In this document: positions 14,979-23,124 of the stretch, in pieces
Layout of the letters: each line of letters opens with the position of its first letter
Numbering within the stretch: position 1 is the stretch's first letter
Source of the DNA: Chloroflexota bacterium
Lineage (GTDB): Bacteria > Chloroflexota > Limnocylindria > Limnocylindrales > CSP1-4
Direction: 5' to 3'
Length of the DNA: 39,260 nucleotides
Assembly: GCA_005889475.1 (NCBI GenBank)
Contig: VBGT01000013.1
Coordinates: 1-39,260 of the forward strand
Position numbers and translations under genes: made by a program
The notes under the pieces: model-generated
What the model saw: only the letters and a program-made list of their open reading frames with translations
Told to the model about the DNA's origin: nothing
The model's database searches: none

Positions 14979-15586
14979 CCCGAGACCGCCCAGGCCCCGG
15001 CTTCGAGGACCGGGCCGCCGCCACCGTTGCACGGCGGCATGTCGCCTGCCTCCGGGAACGACGAGCCGGTCACCGCGACCTCCTGGCCCGCGATCTCGAG
15101 CTGCAGCGTCACGGGGAACGCTGGCTCGGGCGCGCACCAGTTCCCGAGACGGACGTCGCTCTGGTAGCTGCTATCCGGGTCGAGGTCGATCCGGCCGGGC
15201 CCGCCGGCCGTTGCGCCGACGAGGACGGCGCCCCTGGCGTCGCGAAGGCCAAACGCCGGATAGGCGTCGATCGAGCAGGCGACCTGGGCGACGAGGACGA
15301 CGGTCGTAAGGCGCGACCCGGCCGCTCCCTCGACCAGGCCGTGCGAGGCCTTCAGGTCGGCCGTGAAGCACGCGGGCGCCCCAGCTGCCGCGGTAGCGGC
15401 TGCCGTGGGCGGGACGGTGGGCGGTGGGGATGGCGCCATCGTCGGCGCACTGGTGAAGGTGGGGGTAGGGGCCGCGGTCGGCGAGGCAGCGGGCGTTGGT
15501 GAGCAGCCGACCAGGCCGAGGGCCACCGTGCCCGCAAGGAGTGAGGCGGCGACGCGCATTCGGGCCAACCCCGTTCGGCCTTGCAT
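14975..15586 (-). CDS. DUF4232 lipoprotein
   Basis: The predicted 203-residue protein has a lipoprotein signal peptide with the lipobox LVGC (Cys at about 28), followed by a Pro/Thr/Ala-rich linker. The globular part matches DUF4232: PACFTADLKASHGLVEGAAG, VACSIDAYPAFGLRDARG and VRLGNWCAPEP. Four cysteines probably form disulfides. Function of the domain is unknown; it is common in secreted proteins of high-GC Gram-positives and relatives. The ATG at 15586 is chosen because a TATCCT box lies 10 nt upstream; the ATG at 15559 is an alternative that still keeps the signal peptide. Confidence 0.75.
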   Translation of the reverse strand: MQGRTGLARMRVAASLLAGTVALGLVGCSPTPAASPTAAPTPTFTSAPTMAPSPPPTVPPTAAATAAAGAPACFTADLKASHGLVEGAAGSRLTTVVLVAQVACSIDAYPAFGLRDARGAVLVGATAGGPGRIDLDPDSSYQSDVRLGNWCAPEPAFPVTLQLEIAGQEVAVTGSSFPEAGDMPPCNGGGGPVLEAGAWAVSG

Positions 15587-15596
15587 GAACGGCCGA

Positions 15597-15636
15597 AGGA
15601 TAGCCCCGGTCCCCGGGCACTGCGGCCCGGTAAGAT
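15597..15636. promoter_or_regulatory. Back-to-back -10-like boxes for lipoprotein gene and guaA
   Basis: TATCCT on the minus strand (15597-15602) faces the lipoprotein gene. TAAGAT on the plus strand (15631-15636) faces guaA. Only 28 bp separate them, so their upstream promoter regions would overlap. The plus-strand box is the weaker call. Confidence 0.35.
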
Positions 15637-15684
15637 TCACCCGACGGCCGGCATGGCCGCGGCACCGGAGGTCCCGGATCGGGC

Positions 15685-17372
15685 GTGGCGGGTAAAGGCA
15701 GGACGGTCCACGGCGAGGCGGCGAATGCCGGCCACCGCGTCCTTGCTCCCGACGACGCCGAGGTGGAGGCGTATCTCGAGGCCGCGCTCCATGCCCCGGG
15801 TCCGGAGCGGACGGCGGGCGACCACCCGGCAGGTGAGGCGCATGCCCTCGTCGCCGTGCTCGATTTCGGCAGCCAGTTCGCCCAGCTGATCGCGCGCCGC
15901 GTCCGCGAGCTCCACGTCTACTCGGAGCTGCTCCCGCACGACACGACGCTGGACGAGCTCGAGCGACGCGGGGCGAGCGCGGTGATCCTGTCTGGTGGCC
16001 CGAACTCGGTCTACGACGCAGGTGCGCCCAAACCCGATCCAGCGATCTGGAGCGGCCGGCTGCCGGTCCTGGGGATCTGCTACGGCGCGCAGCTGATGGC
16101 CAACGAGCTGGGTGGCAGCGTGCAGCCGACCCCGAAGCGCGAGTACGGGCCGGCGACGGTCGTGATCGGTGACGAGGACGGCCTGTTCACCGGGCTCGAT
16201 CGAACCCAGCCCGTGTGGATGAGCCACGGCGACTCGATCACGGCACTGCCGGAAGGGTTTCGGGCGACCGCCCAGACGGACTCGACCCCGTTCGCCGGGC
16301 TCGCCGACCCAGCGCGACACCTGTACGGCATCCAGTTCCATCCCGAGGTCGCGCACACGCCGCACGGCCGGGACGTGCTCCGGAACTTCGTGGTCGGCGT
16401 CGCGGGCGTCAGCCAGACATGGACGCCGGCGAGCTTCATCGAGTCCACGGTCGCCGAGATCCGCGATCGCGTCGATGCGCACGCTCGAGCCGTGGGCTCC
16501 GATGGCAAGGTCATCTGCGCCCTGTCGGGTGGGGTCGACTCGGCCGTGGCGGCGGCGCTGGTGCACCGCGCGTCGACCACGGGCTGATGCGGAAGCGCGA
16601 ATCGGAGCTCCTGCGCGCCACCTTCGAGCAGAACCTCGGCATGCGCCTGGTCATGATCGACGCCCGGGAGCGGTTCATCGCCCGCCTCGCCGGGGTCATC
16701 GACCCGGAGGAGAAGCGGCGGATCATCGGCGACGAGTTCATCCGGGTCTTCGAGGAGCAGGCCGAGCAGCTCGGCCAGATCGACTTCCTGACCCAGGGCA
16801 CGCTCTACCCGGACGTCATCGAGAGCGCGACGGCCGAGACGAAGGCCGCCCAGAAGATCAAGACCCACCACAACGTCGGTGGGCTGCCCGCCGACATGCG
16901 GTTCAAGCTCATCGAGCCGCTGCGCTATCTGTTCAAGGACGAGGTCCGGGCTGTCGGCCTCGAGCTCGGGCTGCCCGAGGCGATGGTCCAGCGCCAGCCG
17001 TTCCCGGGCCCGGGTCTCGCGATCCGGATCATCGGCGAGGTCACCGCGGAGCGGCTCGAGACGCTGCGCGAGGCCGATTGGATCGTCATCGACGAGATCA
17101 AGGCCGCGGGCTTGTACCGCAACGTCTGGCAGTCGTTCGCGATCCTCACCCCCGTGCGCAGCGTGGGCGTGATGGGGGATGGTCGGACGTATGCGAACGT
17201 GGTAGCAATTCGGGCGGTGACCTCGGACGACGGCATGACCGCGGATTGGGCGAAGCTGCCGTACGAAGTCCTGGCGAAGATCAGCAGCCGGATCGTGAAC
17301 GAGGTGGCGGGCGTGAATCGAGTGGTGTATGACATCTCCTCGAAGCCCCCGGCCACCATCGAGTGGGAGTAG
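15685..17372 (+). pseudogene. guaA: GMP synthase, interrupted by an internal deletion and frameshift
   Basis: GuaA converts XMP to GMP using glutamine. The N-terminal amidotransferase is intact (AVLDFGSQFAQLIARRVREL, nucleophile in [18 protein letters not shown]), as is the ATP-pyrophosphatase P-loop [18 protein letters not shown]. There the frame ends at TGA 16585-16587. The rest resumes in the -1 frame at 16572 as [20 protein letters not shown] and runs to the normal C-terminus KPPATIEWE. Compared with other GuaA, the nine residues between HRA and VDHGL are missing. A 28-nt loss explains both gap and shift (1688 + 28 nt = 572 codons). As guaA is usually needed for growth without guanine, an assembly error, a second copy or a real loss must be distinguished. 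The first ~55 residues are an unusual extension. Confidence 0.85.
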
Positions 17373-17379
17373 CCGACCC

Positions 17380-17775
17380 ATGAGCCCAGCGCGAAGCAAA
17401 CCGAGCGGCAAGACGGAGACCTGCCCGTGGTGCTCCGCGACGGTGCCGGTCGAGGCGGCCACCTGCCCGTCCTGCGGCGCCTCCCTGCGCGATGCAGCCG
17501 AGGGCGAGGTCCTGGGCGTGACCCAGATCGACCCGTCCGCAGTCTCCCGAATCAAGCGCGTCAAGCCGCGCCGCTTCACGGCCTGGCTGACGGGCGAGGC
17601 GCCCGTCGAGGAAGAGCTGGGCGGAAAGATCGAGCCGCCGTCCGCCGAGGTCCGCCGGGAGATGCTGCGGCTCGAGCTCGCGGCCATCGATGCCGAGCTC
17701 GAGGCCAAGGCCACCCAGGCTGCCGCACAGCGCGACCTCCCGCCCGAGGACGCCGCCGAACCGAACGCGAGCTGA
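17380..17775 (+). CDS. Small zinc-ribbon protein
   Basis: This 131-residue cytoplasmic protein begins 7 nt after the guaA stop. Its N-terminus carries one zinc ribbon, CPWCSATVPVEAATCPSCGA (two CxxC knuckles). A basic stretch (SRIKRVKPRRFTAWL) and an acidic, helical C-terminus follow (REMLRLELAAIDAELEAKAT). No enzymatic motif is seen. Proteins of this kind are usually uncharacterised. It probably shares a transcript with guaA, and its stop overlaps a possible CTG start of the next gene. Confidence 0.7.
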   Translation: MSPARSKPSGKTETCPWCSATVPVEAATCPSCGASLRDAAEGEVLGVTQIDPSAVSRIKRVKPRRFTAWLTGEAPVEEELGGKIEPPSAEVRREMLRLELAAIDAELEAKATQAAAQRDLPPEDAAEPNAS

Positions 17776-18230
17776 GCTCTCGTCTGCCGGCGCCGGGTCC
17801 CTCATTCCTGCGCGAGCAGGAGCTGCGGGCCGGCGACCGCCGCCTGCTTGCGGGGATGAGCCGCCCGGTAACGCCCACCGAGGACTGGTGGACCGCCATC
17901 CTCTGGATCGCTGACGACGGCGGGCTCGTGCCGTTCGTCGAGCTCGCGCCGGCAGCCGGACCGCCGCCCGATCCGCCACTCGCCAGGCTCGGGCCGGCGC
18001 TCGCCGGCGGGCTCTCGGGCCTGATCCTCGAGGACGCGGGGCGGCTCCAGATCCGACTCGGACTGGTCGTCCCGCCGGAGGATCCGGAGCGGCCGTGGCG
18101 CTGCCCGGCCGTGGTGCGTGCCGCGTTCCGATGGGAGCCGGCGCGCGCCGCGACCCTGGCCCCGAACGCGCTCGCGTCGGAGGTGCTGACCGCGTTCCGG
18201 CGCGCCATCGAGGGGCTCGGCCATCGATAG
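17772..18230 (+). CDS. Conserved-looking hypothetical protein, possible CTG start
   Basis: I do not recognise this protein. From the CTG at 17772 it would have 152 residues, with FLREQELRAGDRRLLAGM, then EDWWTAILWIADDGGLVPFV, VELAPAAG and a C-terminal AFRWEPARAATLAPN. The frame is coding-like (GC-rich third positions) back to the CTG, which overlaps the zinc-ribbon stop as CTGA. The first conventional start is the ATG at 17856, giving 124 residues. The Trp-rich beta segment and absence of membrane helices suggest a small soluble domain. Confidence 0.5.
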   Translation: MSSRLPAPGPSFLREQELRAGDRRLLAGMSRPVTPTEDWWTAILWIADDGGLVPFVELAPAAGPPPDPPLARLGPALAGGLSGLILEDAGRLQIRLGLVVPPEDPERPWRCPAVVRAAFRWEPARAATLAPNALASEVLTAFRRAIEGLGHR

Positions 18231-18257
18231 CACCAGCGGAACCGGGTCTATGCTCGG

Positions 18258-19238
18258 GTGGTCGGGCGGCGCGGCATGGAGGATCGATTGAGCGGCAGCT
18301 GGGCGGCCTCGATGAAGACCGCCCTCGCGGCGACGATGGCGCACCCGGCGTGGTGGGTCCTGGCACTCGCCGCGTTCCTCGTCCGCGGCGGCTTCATCGT
18401 CGTGCTGCTCCCGCTCGTCAGCCTGCCCTCGGTGCCTTCGCTCGCGACCACGCTTGCACCGCCGATCGAGGCGCTCGTCCTGAGCCGGCAGTCGCTCGAG
18501 GGCGCCCTCATCGGGACCGTGCTCATCTCGACGATCGTTGGCTTGCTCGCGGCGGCCGGGCTCGCTGGCTCGTGGCTCGACCTCGCCCTCCTGCGCGAGG
18601 CCGGCGCCGCCGAGGAGCTGGACCGCAAGGTTCAGGTCGTGGAGTGGTCGTGGTGGCATGCATTCGGCGTCCGCCTCGCCGCGCACCTGCCCACGTTCCT
18701 GGCGCTGGGCTACGCGACGGTCCGGATCGTCATCGTCACCTACGAGGAGCTTCTGTCACCCGGTGATGCGAACGTCCCGATCGTGGCGCGTGTCCTGGCC
18801 CGCGCGCCCGACGCCATCGTCCTCGTCGTCGTCACGTGGCTGCTCGGCGAGGCGATCGGCGGCCTGGCCGCGCGCCGGTCGGCTGCCGGCGAGCCCCTGA
18901 TCCGCGCGCTTCGGGGCGCCGTGCGCGACCTGCTCGATCGGCGAGGCGTGGCGACGTTTGTCGTGAGCAACGCGGTCGTCCTGGTTGCCGGCACGTTGCT
19001 CGTGACCATGGTTGGTCGTTCGTCGGAGCACGTCCGCGCCTATCTTCTGGACGGCGCCGGCGATGTCCCGCTTGCGGCGGCCCTGCTCCTGCTCGTGTCG
19101 GCCTGGATCCTGTGCCTGGCGTTGCTCGCCGCCGCGCTCGCCTGGCGGGCGACGGCCTGGACGATCGCGGCAGGGAGGCCGACCGTCGCCCGCGACGCAG
19201 CCGTCGCCGTGCTGTCCGAAGAGGCCCCGATCGCCTGA
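18258..19238 (+). CDS. Polytopic membrane protein of unknown function
   Basis: The roughly 326-residue product has about six hydrophobic helices, for example WWVLALAAFLVRGGFIVVLL, GTVLISTIVGLLAAAGLAGS, ATFVVSNAVVLVAGTLLVTM and AALLLLVSAWILCLALLAAA. No transporter or enzyme signature is evident. Candidate starts are the GTG at 18258, the ATG at 18276 and a TTG at 18288 that has GGAGG five nucleotides before it; a TATGCT box at 18249-18254 is too close to the GTG. It is followed by a zinc-ribbon membrane protein and may belong to the same envelope-related group. Confidence 0.65.
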   Translation: MVGRRGMEDRLSGSWAASMKTALAATMAHPAWWVLALAAFLVRGGFIVVLLPLVSLPSVPSLATTLAPPIEALVLSRQSLEGALIGTVLISTIVGLLAAAGLAGSWLDLALLREAGAAEELDRKVQVVEWSWWHAFGVRLAAHLPTFLALGYATVRIVIVTYEELLSPGDANVPIVARVLARAPDAIVLVVVTWLLGEAIGGLAARRSAAGEPLIRALRGAVRDLLDRRGVATFVVSNAVVLVAGTLLVTMVGRSSEHVRAYLLDGAGDVPLAAALLLLVSAWILCLALLAAALAWRATAWTIAAGRPTVARDAAVAVLSEEAPIA

Positions 19239-19304
19239 CGCTTCGTCACGCAACCGATGCTTCGGGCGTCGGAAGCGTCACGCCGGGCCGGATTCGGCCC
19301 CTGT

Positions 19305-19310
19305 TACACT
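19305..19310 (+). promoter_or_regulatory. -10-like box TACACT of the double zinc-ribbon gene
   Basis: TACACT lies 63 nt before the ATG at 19374; the leader contains CACGGAGG about 15 nt before the start. This is a normal-leader use of the same box. Confidence 0.4.
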
Positions 19311-19373
19311 GCCCGCCGATCGTCGCGGCTCCCCGCGACGGAGGCTCTCACCACGGAGGCGCCGGGTCGCCGA

Positions 19374-19997
19374 ATGGACCAGATCTTCACCGCCATCGGC
19401 GACGCGATCGGCTCGATCTTCGACAATCCGGTCGTCAAGCTCGGCATCCAGCTGACGGTCATCTACTGGATCCTGCTCTGGCTGGCCGCGTCCTACTGGG
19501 CCTTCCGCGACATGCAGTCCCGCAGCGACAACCCGCTCGCCCCGTACCTCGCGGCGGCCTTCGTGATCATCTTCACACCGCTCCTCTTCCCGCTCGCCGT
19601 CTTCACCTACCGGATCATCCGGCCGCAGGAGCGGATCGGCGAGGTGTACGAGCGGAATCTCGCCGAGGAGGCGATGCTCGCCGAGATCGAGGCGATCCCA
19701 CATTGCCCGACATGCGACCGACGGGTCGACACCGCCTGGATCATCTGTCCCACGTGCCGCACGCGGCTCAACCGCGTCTGCCCGAACTGCACGCGGCTGG
19801 TCGGTCTCGACTGGACGCTGTGCGCGTGGTGCGGCCGCGAGTTCGAGCGGCACGACCAGCTCGCCGCGGGCTCGGCGCCGATCGTGAGCCTGCCGACGCG
19901 CGAAGCGCTCCCGGCCGGGGAGCTCGAGACGGTCAGTGAGCGCGTGCGCGCCTCCGTCCGGTCGCCGCGTCGCTCCGACCAAGTCGCGGAGAATTGA
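19374..19997 (+). CDS. Membrane protein with double zinc ribbon
   Basis: The 207-residue protein starts MDQIFTAIGDAIGSIFDNPV and has two transmembrane helices (LTVIYWILLWLAASYWAF and LAAAFVIIFTPLLFPLAVF). A cytoplasmic region follows with four CxxC knuckles: CPTC, CPTC, CPNC and CAWC, spaced as a double zinc ribbon (DZR). The tail is basic and disordered. Such anchors with DZR domains are uncharacterised; they may bind nucleic acid or protein partners at the membrane. Its TGA overlaps the next gene's TTG (TTGA). Confidence 0.75.
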   Translation: MDQIFTAIGDAIGSIFDNPVVKLGIQLTVIYWILLWLAASYWAFRDMQSRSDNPLAPYLAAAFVIIFTPLLFPLAVFTYRIIRPQERIGEVYERNLAEEAMLAEIEAIPHCPTCDRRVDTAWIICPTCRTRLNRVCPNCTRLVGLDWTLCAWCGREFERHDQLAAGSAPIVSLPTREALPAGELETVSERVRASVRSPRRSDQVAEN

Positions 19998-21010
19998 CCG
20001 AACCCTCCGACCGCGAGGACGCCTCGCCCGCGCCACGCACCCCGCCGGAGCCTCTTGCCCCTCGATACTTCTCCCTGACGACGTTCACGATCGAGGGCCG
20101 TCGGGCACCCGGCCTGTTCGTCGTCGGCTGGCTCGCGACGCTGGTCGGCATCGGGCTCACGGCCACGGTCGCGCTCGGGGTCCCGGGCCTGCCCGGGCTG
20201 GTCCTGTCCCTGGCCTCCCTGCTGGCCCTGTCGGTCGGCCTGTTGCTCCTCGCCGGCTCGCAGACGATGGAGCGGCGGGCCGTCGACGCCGCCTACGCCG
20301 GGCCTTCGCCGCTCCTCGTGCTGCTGGCGGTCGTCGCCATCTCGCGGCTCGTTGGCTTCCTGGTCGGGTTGCCGCTCCTCGCTGTTGCCGACAGGATCCC
20401 GGTCGCCCTCGGCGACCTGGTCGCCGTCCTCGTCCAGGGCGTCGTGTTCCTCGGGGTTGTGCGCCTCCTCATCGTCGGCCCCGGCGTGCTGCGCTGGTCG
20501 GAGATGGGCTGGGTCGGCGCTCGAGCGCAGACGCTGCGTGCTCTGCTCGGCGGCGCGGTCTTCGCCGGTCCCGTGATCCTCGTCACGTCAGCCGTCGCGT
20601 TCGCCGCGGTGAGCCTTGCCGGCGTCTCGCCGCCGAGCCCGCTCCCACCGACGGGGACCCTCGACGGCCTCGTGCTCCACCTCGCGGCGGGTGCCGTCGT
20701 CGCGCCGGCTGCCGAGGAGCTGCTCTTCAGGGGCTTCGCCCTGACCGCCTGGCGCCGCGTCGTCGGCGTGCGCGGCGCGATCATCAGGTCGTCGATCGTG
20801 TTCGTGCTCGCCCACGTCCTGTTCGTCTCGGGTGACACGTTCGCCGAGACGGTCCGGGTCGCGCTCGTCGCAGGACTGGTGCGCATCCCGGTCGCGCTGG
20901 CGCTCGGCTGGCTGTTCGTGCGGACCGGCTCCATCTGGGGCCCGATCGGGCTGCATGCGGCCTTCAACGGCATCCTCATCGCGATCGCCGAGACGGCCGC
21001 GCGCGGCTGA
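19994..21010 (+). CDS. CPBP-family intramembrane metalloprotease
   Basis: The 338-residue multi-pass protein belongs to the CPBP/Abi (CaaX protease-like) family. Motif 1 is AAEELLFRGFAL (EExxxR, around 240-247), motif 2 is the FVLAHVLF histidine segment, and motif 3 is GPIGLHAAFNG. About eight hydrophobic helices surround them, including VVGWLATLVGIGLTATVAL. Bacterial members are proposed intramembrane proteases, some linked to bacteriocin immunity or prenyl-protein processing; the substrate here is unknown. The TTG start overlaps the preceding stop as TTGA. The N-terminal 28 residues are Pro-rich and likely cytosolic. Confidence 0.85.
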   Translation: MTEPSDREDASPAPRTPPEPLAPRYFSLTTFTIEGRRAPGLFVVGWLATLVGIGLTATVALGVPGLPGLVLSLASLLALSVGLLLLAGSQTMERRAVDAAYAGPSPLLVLLAVVAISRLVGFLVGLPLLAVADRIPVALGDLVAVLVQGVVFLGVVRLLIVGPGVLRWSEMGWVGARAQTLRALLGGAVFAGPVILVTSAVAFAAVSLAGVSPPSPLPPTGTLDGLVLHLAAGAVVAPAAEELLFRGFALTAWRRVVGVRGAIIRSSIVFVLAHVLFVSGDTFAETVRVALVAGLVRIPVALALGWLFVRTGSIWGPIGLHAAFNGILIAIAETAARG

Positions 21011-21105
21011 GGGTGGGGCCGGGGTGGCGAGTGAGCCGCCGATGAGGCCGGGATGATCGGCCGGTGAGCGGCGCTCGCTAGCCTCCGCATCGTCCTCGGG
21101 TCCGG

Positions 21106-21945
21106 ATGGCGGGGGGAATCGGCGGGCTTCCGTCGTCCGGGCCCGAGGGCGCCCTCCCTCCGCCGCGCCCGAGGAAGTCGCAGGTGCCTCTCCGCGAAGG
21201 CCCGATTCCGTTCGACCTGGCCGTTGCCCGAGGCCGGCGCATCCGCGAGCTGCCGTCGACGGAGCGACCGCGTGAGCGCCTCCAGCTGCGGGGCGCGGCG
21301 GGCCTGACCGCTGCGGAGCTCATCGGCCTGCTGTGGGGCTCTGGTTCGGCCGGGCGGTCGGCGGTCGACCTTGCCGCCGACGCGATCGCGCGCTTCGACG
21401 GGCTATCGGGCCTCGCCCGGGCGAGCACGCCCGAGCTGGACGGGATCCCGGGGATCGGTGCGGCCCGGGCGGCCCAGCTCCAGGCCGCGTTCGAGCTCGG
21501 TCGCCGGCTCCTCGCCGACTGGCCTGCCGGTCGCTGGTCCATCCGCAGCCCGCGTGACGTCGCCGATCGCCTGGTCCTCCAGATGGGCCGCCTGGAGCGC
21601 GAGGAGCTCCGCGTCGTGATCCTCAATACGAAGAACACCATGCTCCGCATCGTTACCGCCTACCAGGGCAACGCGAGCGCGTCGCTGGTCCGCGTCGGCG
21701 AGCTGTTCCGCGACGCCGTCCGGCTCGATGCCGCGGGCGTGATCCTCGTCCACAACCACCCATCAGGCGATCCGACGCCGTCGCCCGACGACCTGCACCT
21801 CACCGCCGAGGCGCTCGCGGCGGGTCGCCTCCTCGACATCGACGTGCTCGATCATCTCGTCATTGGCCATGACGCCTACGTCTCGCTGCGGGATCGCGGC
21901 GTGGCGTTCGATCGGCTCGGACCACATCCACCGGCGGCTGCGTGA
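21106..21945 (+). CDS. radC: RadC-family JAB/MPN domain protein
   Basis: The predicted product has 279 residues from the ATG at 21106; the GTG at 21184 (VPLREGPIPFDL) is a shorter alternative and the first 26 residues look non-conserved. A helix-hairpin-helix region (LDGIPGIGAARAAQLQAAFE) precedes the JAB/MPN domain with the metal motif VILVHNHPSGDPTPSPDD. RadC proteins were once tied to DNA repair, but their biochemical role remains unsettled. It lies directly before mreB, an order seen in many bacteria. A TAGCCT box at 21079-21084 may be its promoter. Confidence 0.88.
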   Translation: MAGGIGGLPSSGPEGALPPPRPRKSQVPLREGPIPFDLAVARGRRIRELPSTERPRERLQLRGAAGLTAAELIGLLWGSGSAGRSAVDLAADAIARFDGLSGLARASTPELDGIPGIGAARAAQLQAAFELGRRLLADWPAGRWSIRSPRDVADRLVLQMGRLEREELRVVILNTKNTMLRIVTAYQGNASASLVRVGELFRDAVRLDAAGVILVHNHPSGDPTPSPDDLHLTAEALAAGRLLDIDVLDHLVIGHDAYVSLRDRGVAFDRLGPHPPAAA

Positions 21946-21956
21946 CGAGGCGCGGC

Positions 21957-21962
21957 TATACT
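21957..21962 (+). promoter_or_regulatory. -10-like box TATACT of mreBC
   Basis: TATACT lies just past the radC stop. The transcript would have a leader of about 75 nt before the mreB ATG at 22045. Confidence 0.45.
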
Positions 21963-22044
21963 GCCGTTTCCCGCGCCCACACCGCGCGGAGCCTTGCACG
22001 CTCGTCCGCCCATCTCAACCCCCCACGAGGACGCACCCCTGGGC

Positions 22045-23097
22045 ATGCTCGACCGCCTTCTCGGCCTCTTCTCCCGAGATATCGGGATCGACCTCGGGAC
22101 GGCCAACACCCTGGTCCATGTCAAGGACCGCGGGATCGTGATCAGCGAGCCGTCCGTCGTGGCCATCGAGGCGCGCACCAAGCGCGTGCTGGCGATCGGC
22201 GCCGAGGCGAAGCGGATGGTCGGCCGGACGCCCGCGAACATCATCGCGATCCGGCCGCTGCGCGACGGCGTGATCAGCGACTTCGACGTGACCGAGCAGA
22301 TGATCCGGTACTTCGTCGACAAGGTGCACGACCGGATCGGGCTGCTGCCCCGGCCGCGCATGATCGTGGGCATCCCGTCGGGCGTGACCGAGGTCGAGAA
22401 GCGGGCCGTGCTCGATGCCGCGCTCAACTCGGGCGCGCGGTGGGCGCGGCTCATCGAGGAGCCGATGGCCGCCGCGATCGGTGCCGGACTGCCGGTGAGC
22501 GAGCCGTCGGGCAGCCTGATCGTCGACATCGGCGGTGGGACGACCGAGGTTGCGGTGATCAGCCTCGGCGGCATCGTCGTCAGCCGGAGCATCCGCATCG
22601 GCGGCGACGAGATGGACGTCGACATCGTCAACTTCGCCCGGCGCGAGTACAACCTGTACCTGGGCGAGCGGACCGCCGAGGACATCAAGATCGCGATCGG
22701 CTCGGCGGCGCCGGGTGAATGGGACGCCGGCCGGGTCAACCTTCGCGGGCGCGACCTGCTGACCGGACTGCCGCGCAGTGTCGAGGTCGGGGCCGATCAG
22801 ATCCGGGAGGCGATCGAGCCGTCGGTCCAGCAGATCGTCGACACGATCCGGGACACGATCGAGGAGACGCCGCCCGAGCTCGTGGCCGACATCATGGACC
22901 AGGGCATCGTGCTCGCCGGCGGCGGGGCACTGCTCGCGGGCCTCGACAAGCGCGTGGCCGAGGCGACCCAGATGCCCGTCCACGTCGCCGACGACCCGCT
23001 GACATGTGTCGTTCGCGGGACCGGCGAAGTCCTCCAGGATCTCGATGCCATGAGCCGGGTCCTTGTGACCGAGACGTACTCCCGACCCCTTCGCTAG
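22045..23097 (+). CDS. mreB: Rod-shape actin homolog MreB
   Basis: The 350-residue cytoplasmic actin-like ATPase organises cell-wall elongation under the membrane. It begins MLDRLLGLFSRDIGIDLGTA, giving the phosphate-1 motif DLGTANTLV, then GIPSGVTEVEKRAV, IEEPMAAAIGAGLPV, phosphate-2 VDIGGGTTEVAVISLGGIV and the adenosine motif GIVLAGGGALLAGLD. The N-terminal LLGLFSRD is the usual amphipathic membrane helix. The ATG at 22045 matches the family start; an upstream in-frame TTG at 21994 would add 17 unusual residues. mreC follows after 27 nt. Confidence 0.95.
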   Translation: MLDRLLGLFSRDIGIDLGTANTLVHVKDRGIVISEPSVVAIEARTKRVLAIGAEAKRMVGRTPANIIAIRPLRDGVISDFDVTEQMIRYFVDKVHDRIGLLPRPRMIVGIPSGVTEVEKRAVLDAALNSGARWARLIEEPMAAAIGAGLPVSEPSGSLIVDIGGGTTEVAVISLGGIVVSRSIRIGGDEMDVDIVNFARREYNLYLGERTAEDIKIAIGSAAPGEWDAGRVNLRGRDLLTGLPRSVEVGADQIREAIEPSVQQIVDTIRDTIEETPPELVADIMDQGIVLAGGGALLAGLDKRVAEATQMPVHVADDPLTCVVRGTGEVLQDLDAMSRVLVTETYSRPLR

Positions 23098-23124
23098 CTC
23101 CGCGGAGCCCCGCACAATCACGCC

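Noticed and set aside
16561-16590. Programmed frameshift in guaA
   Set aside because: There is no slippery heptamer, and nine conserved residues are absent, so a frameshift alone would not restore GuaA.
16080-17714. A 544-codon minus-strand frame opposite guaA
   Set aside because: Antisense shadow of the guaA C-terminal half and the zinc-ribbon gene; no motif or start signal.
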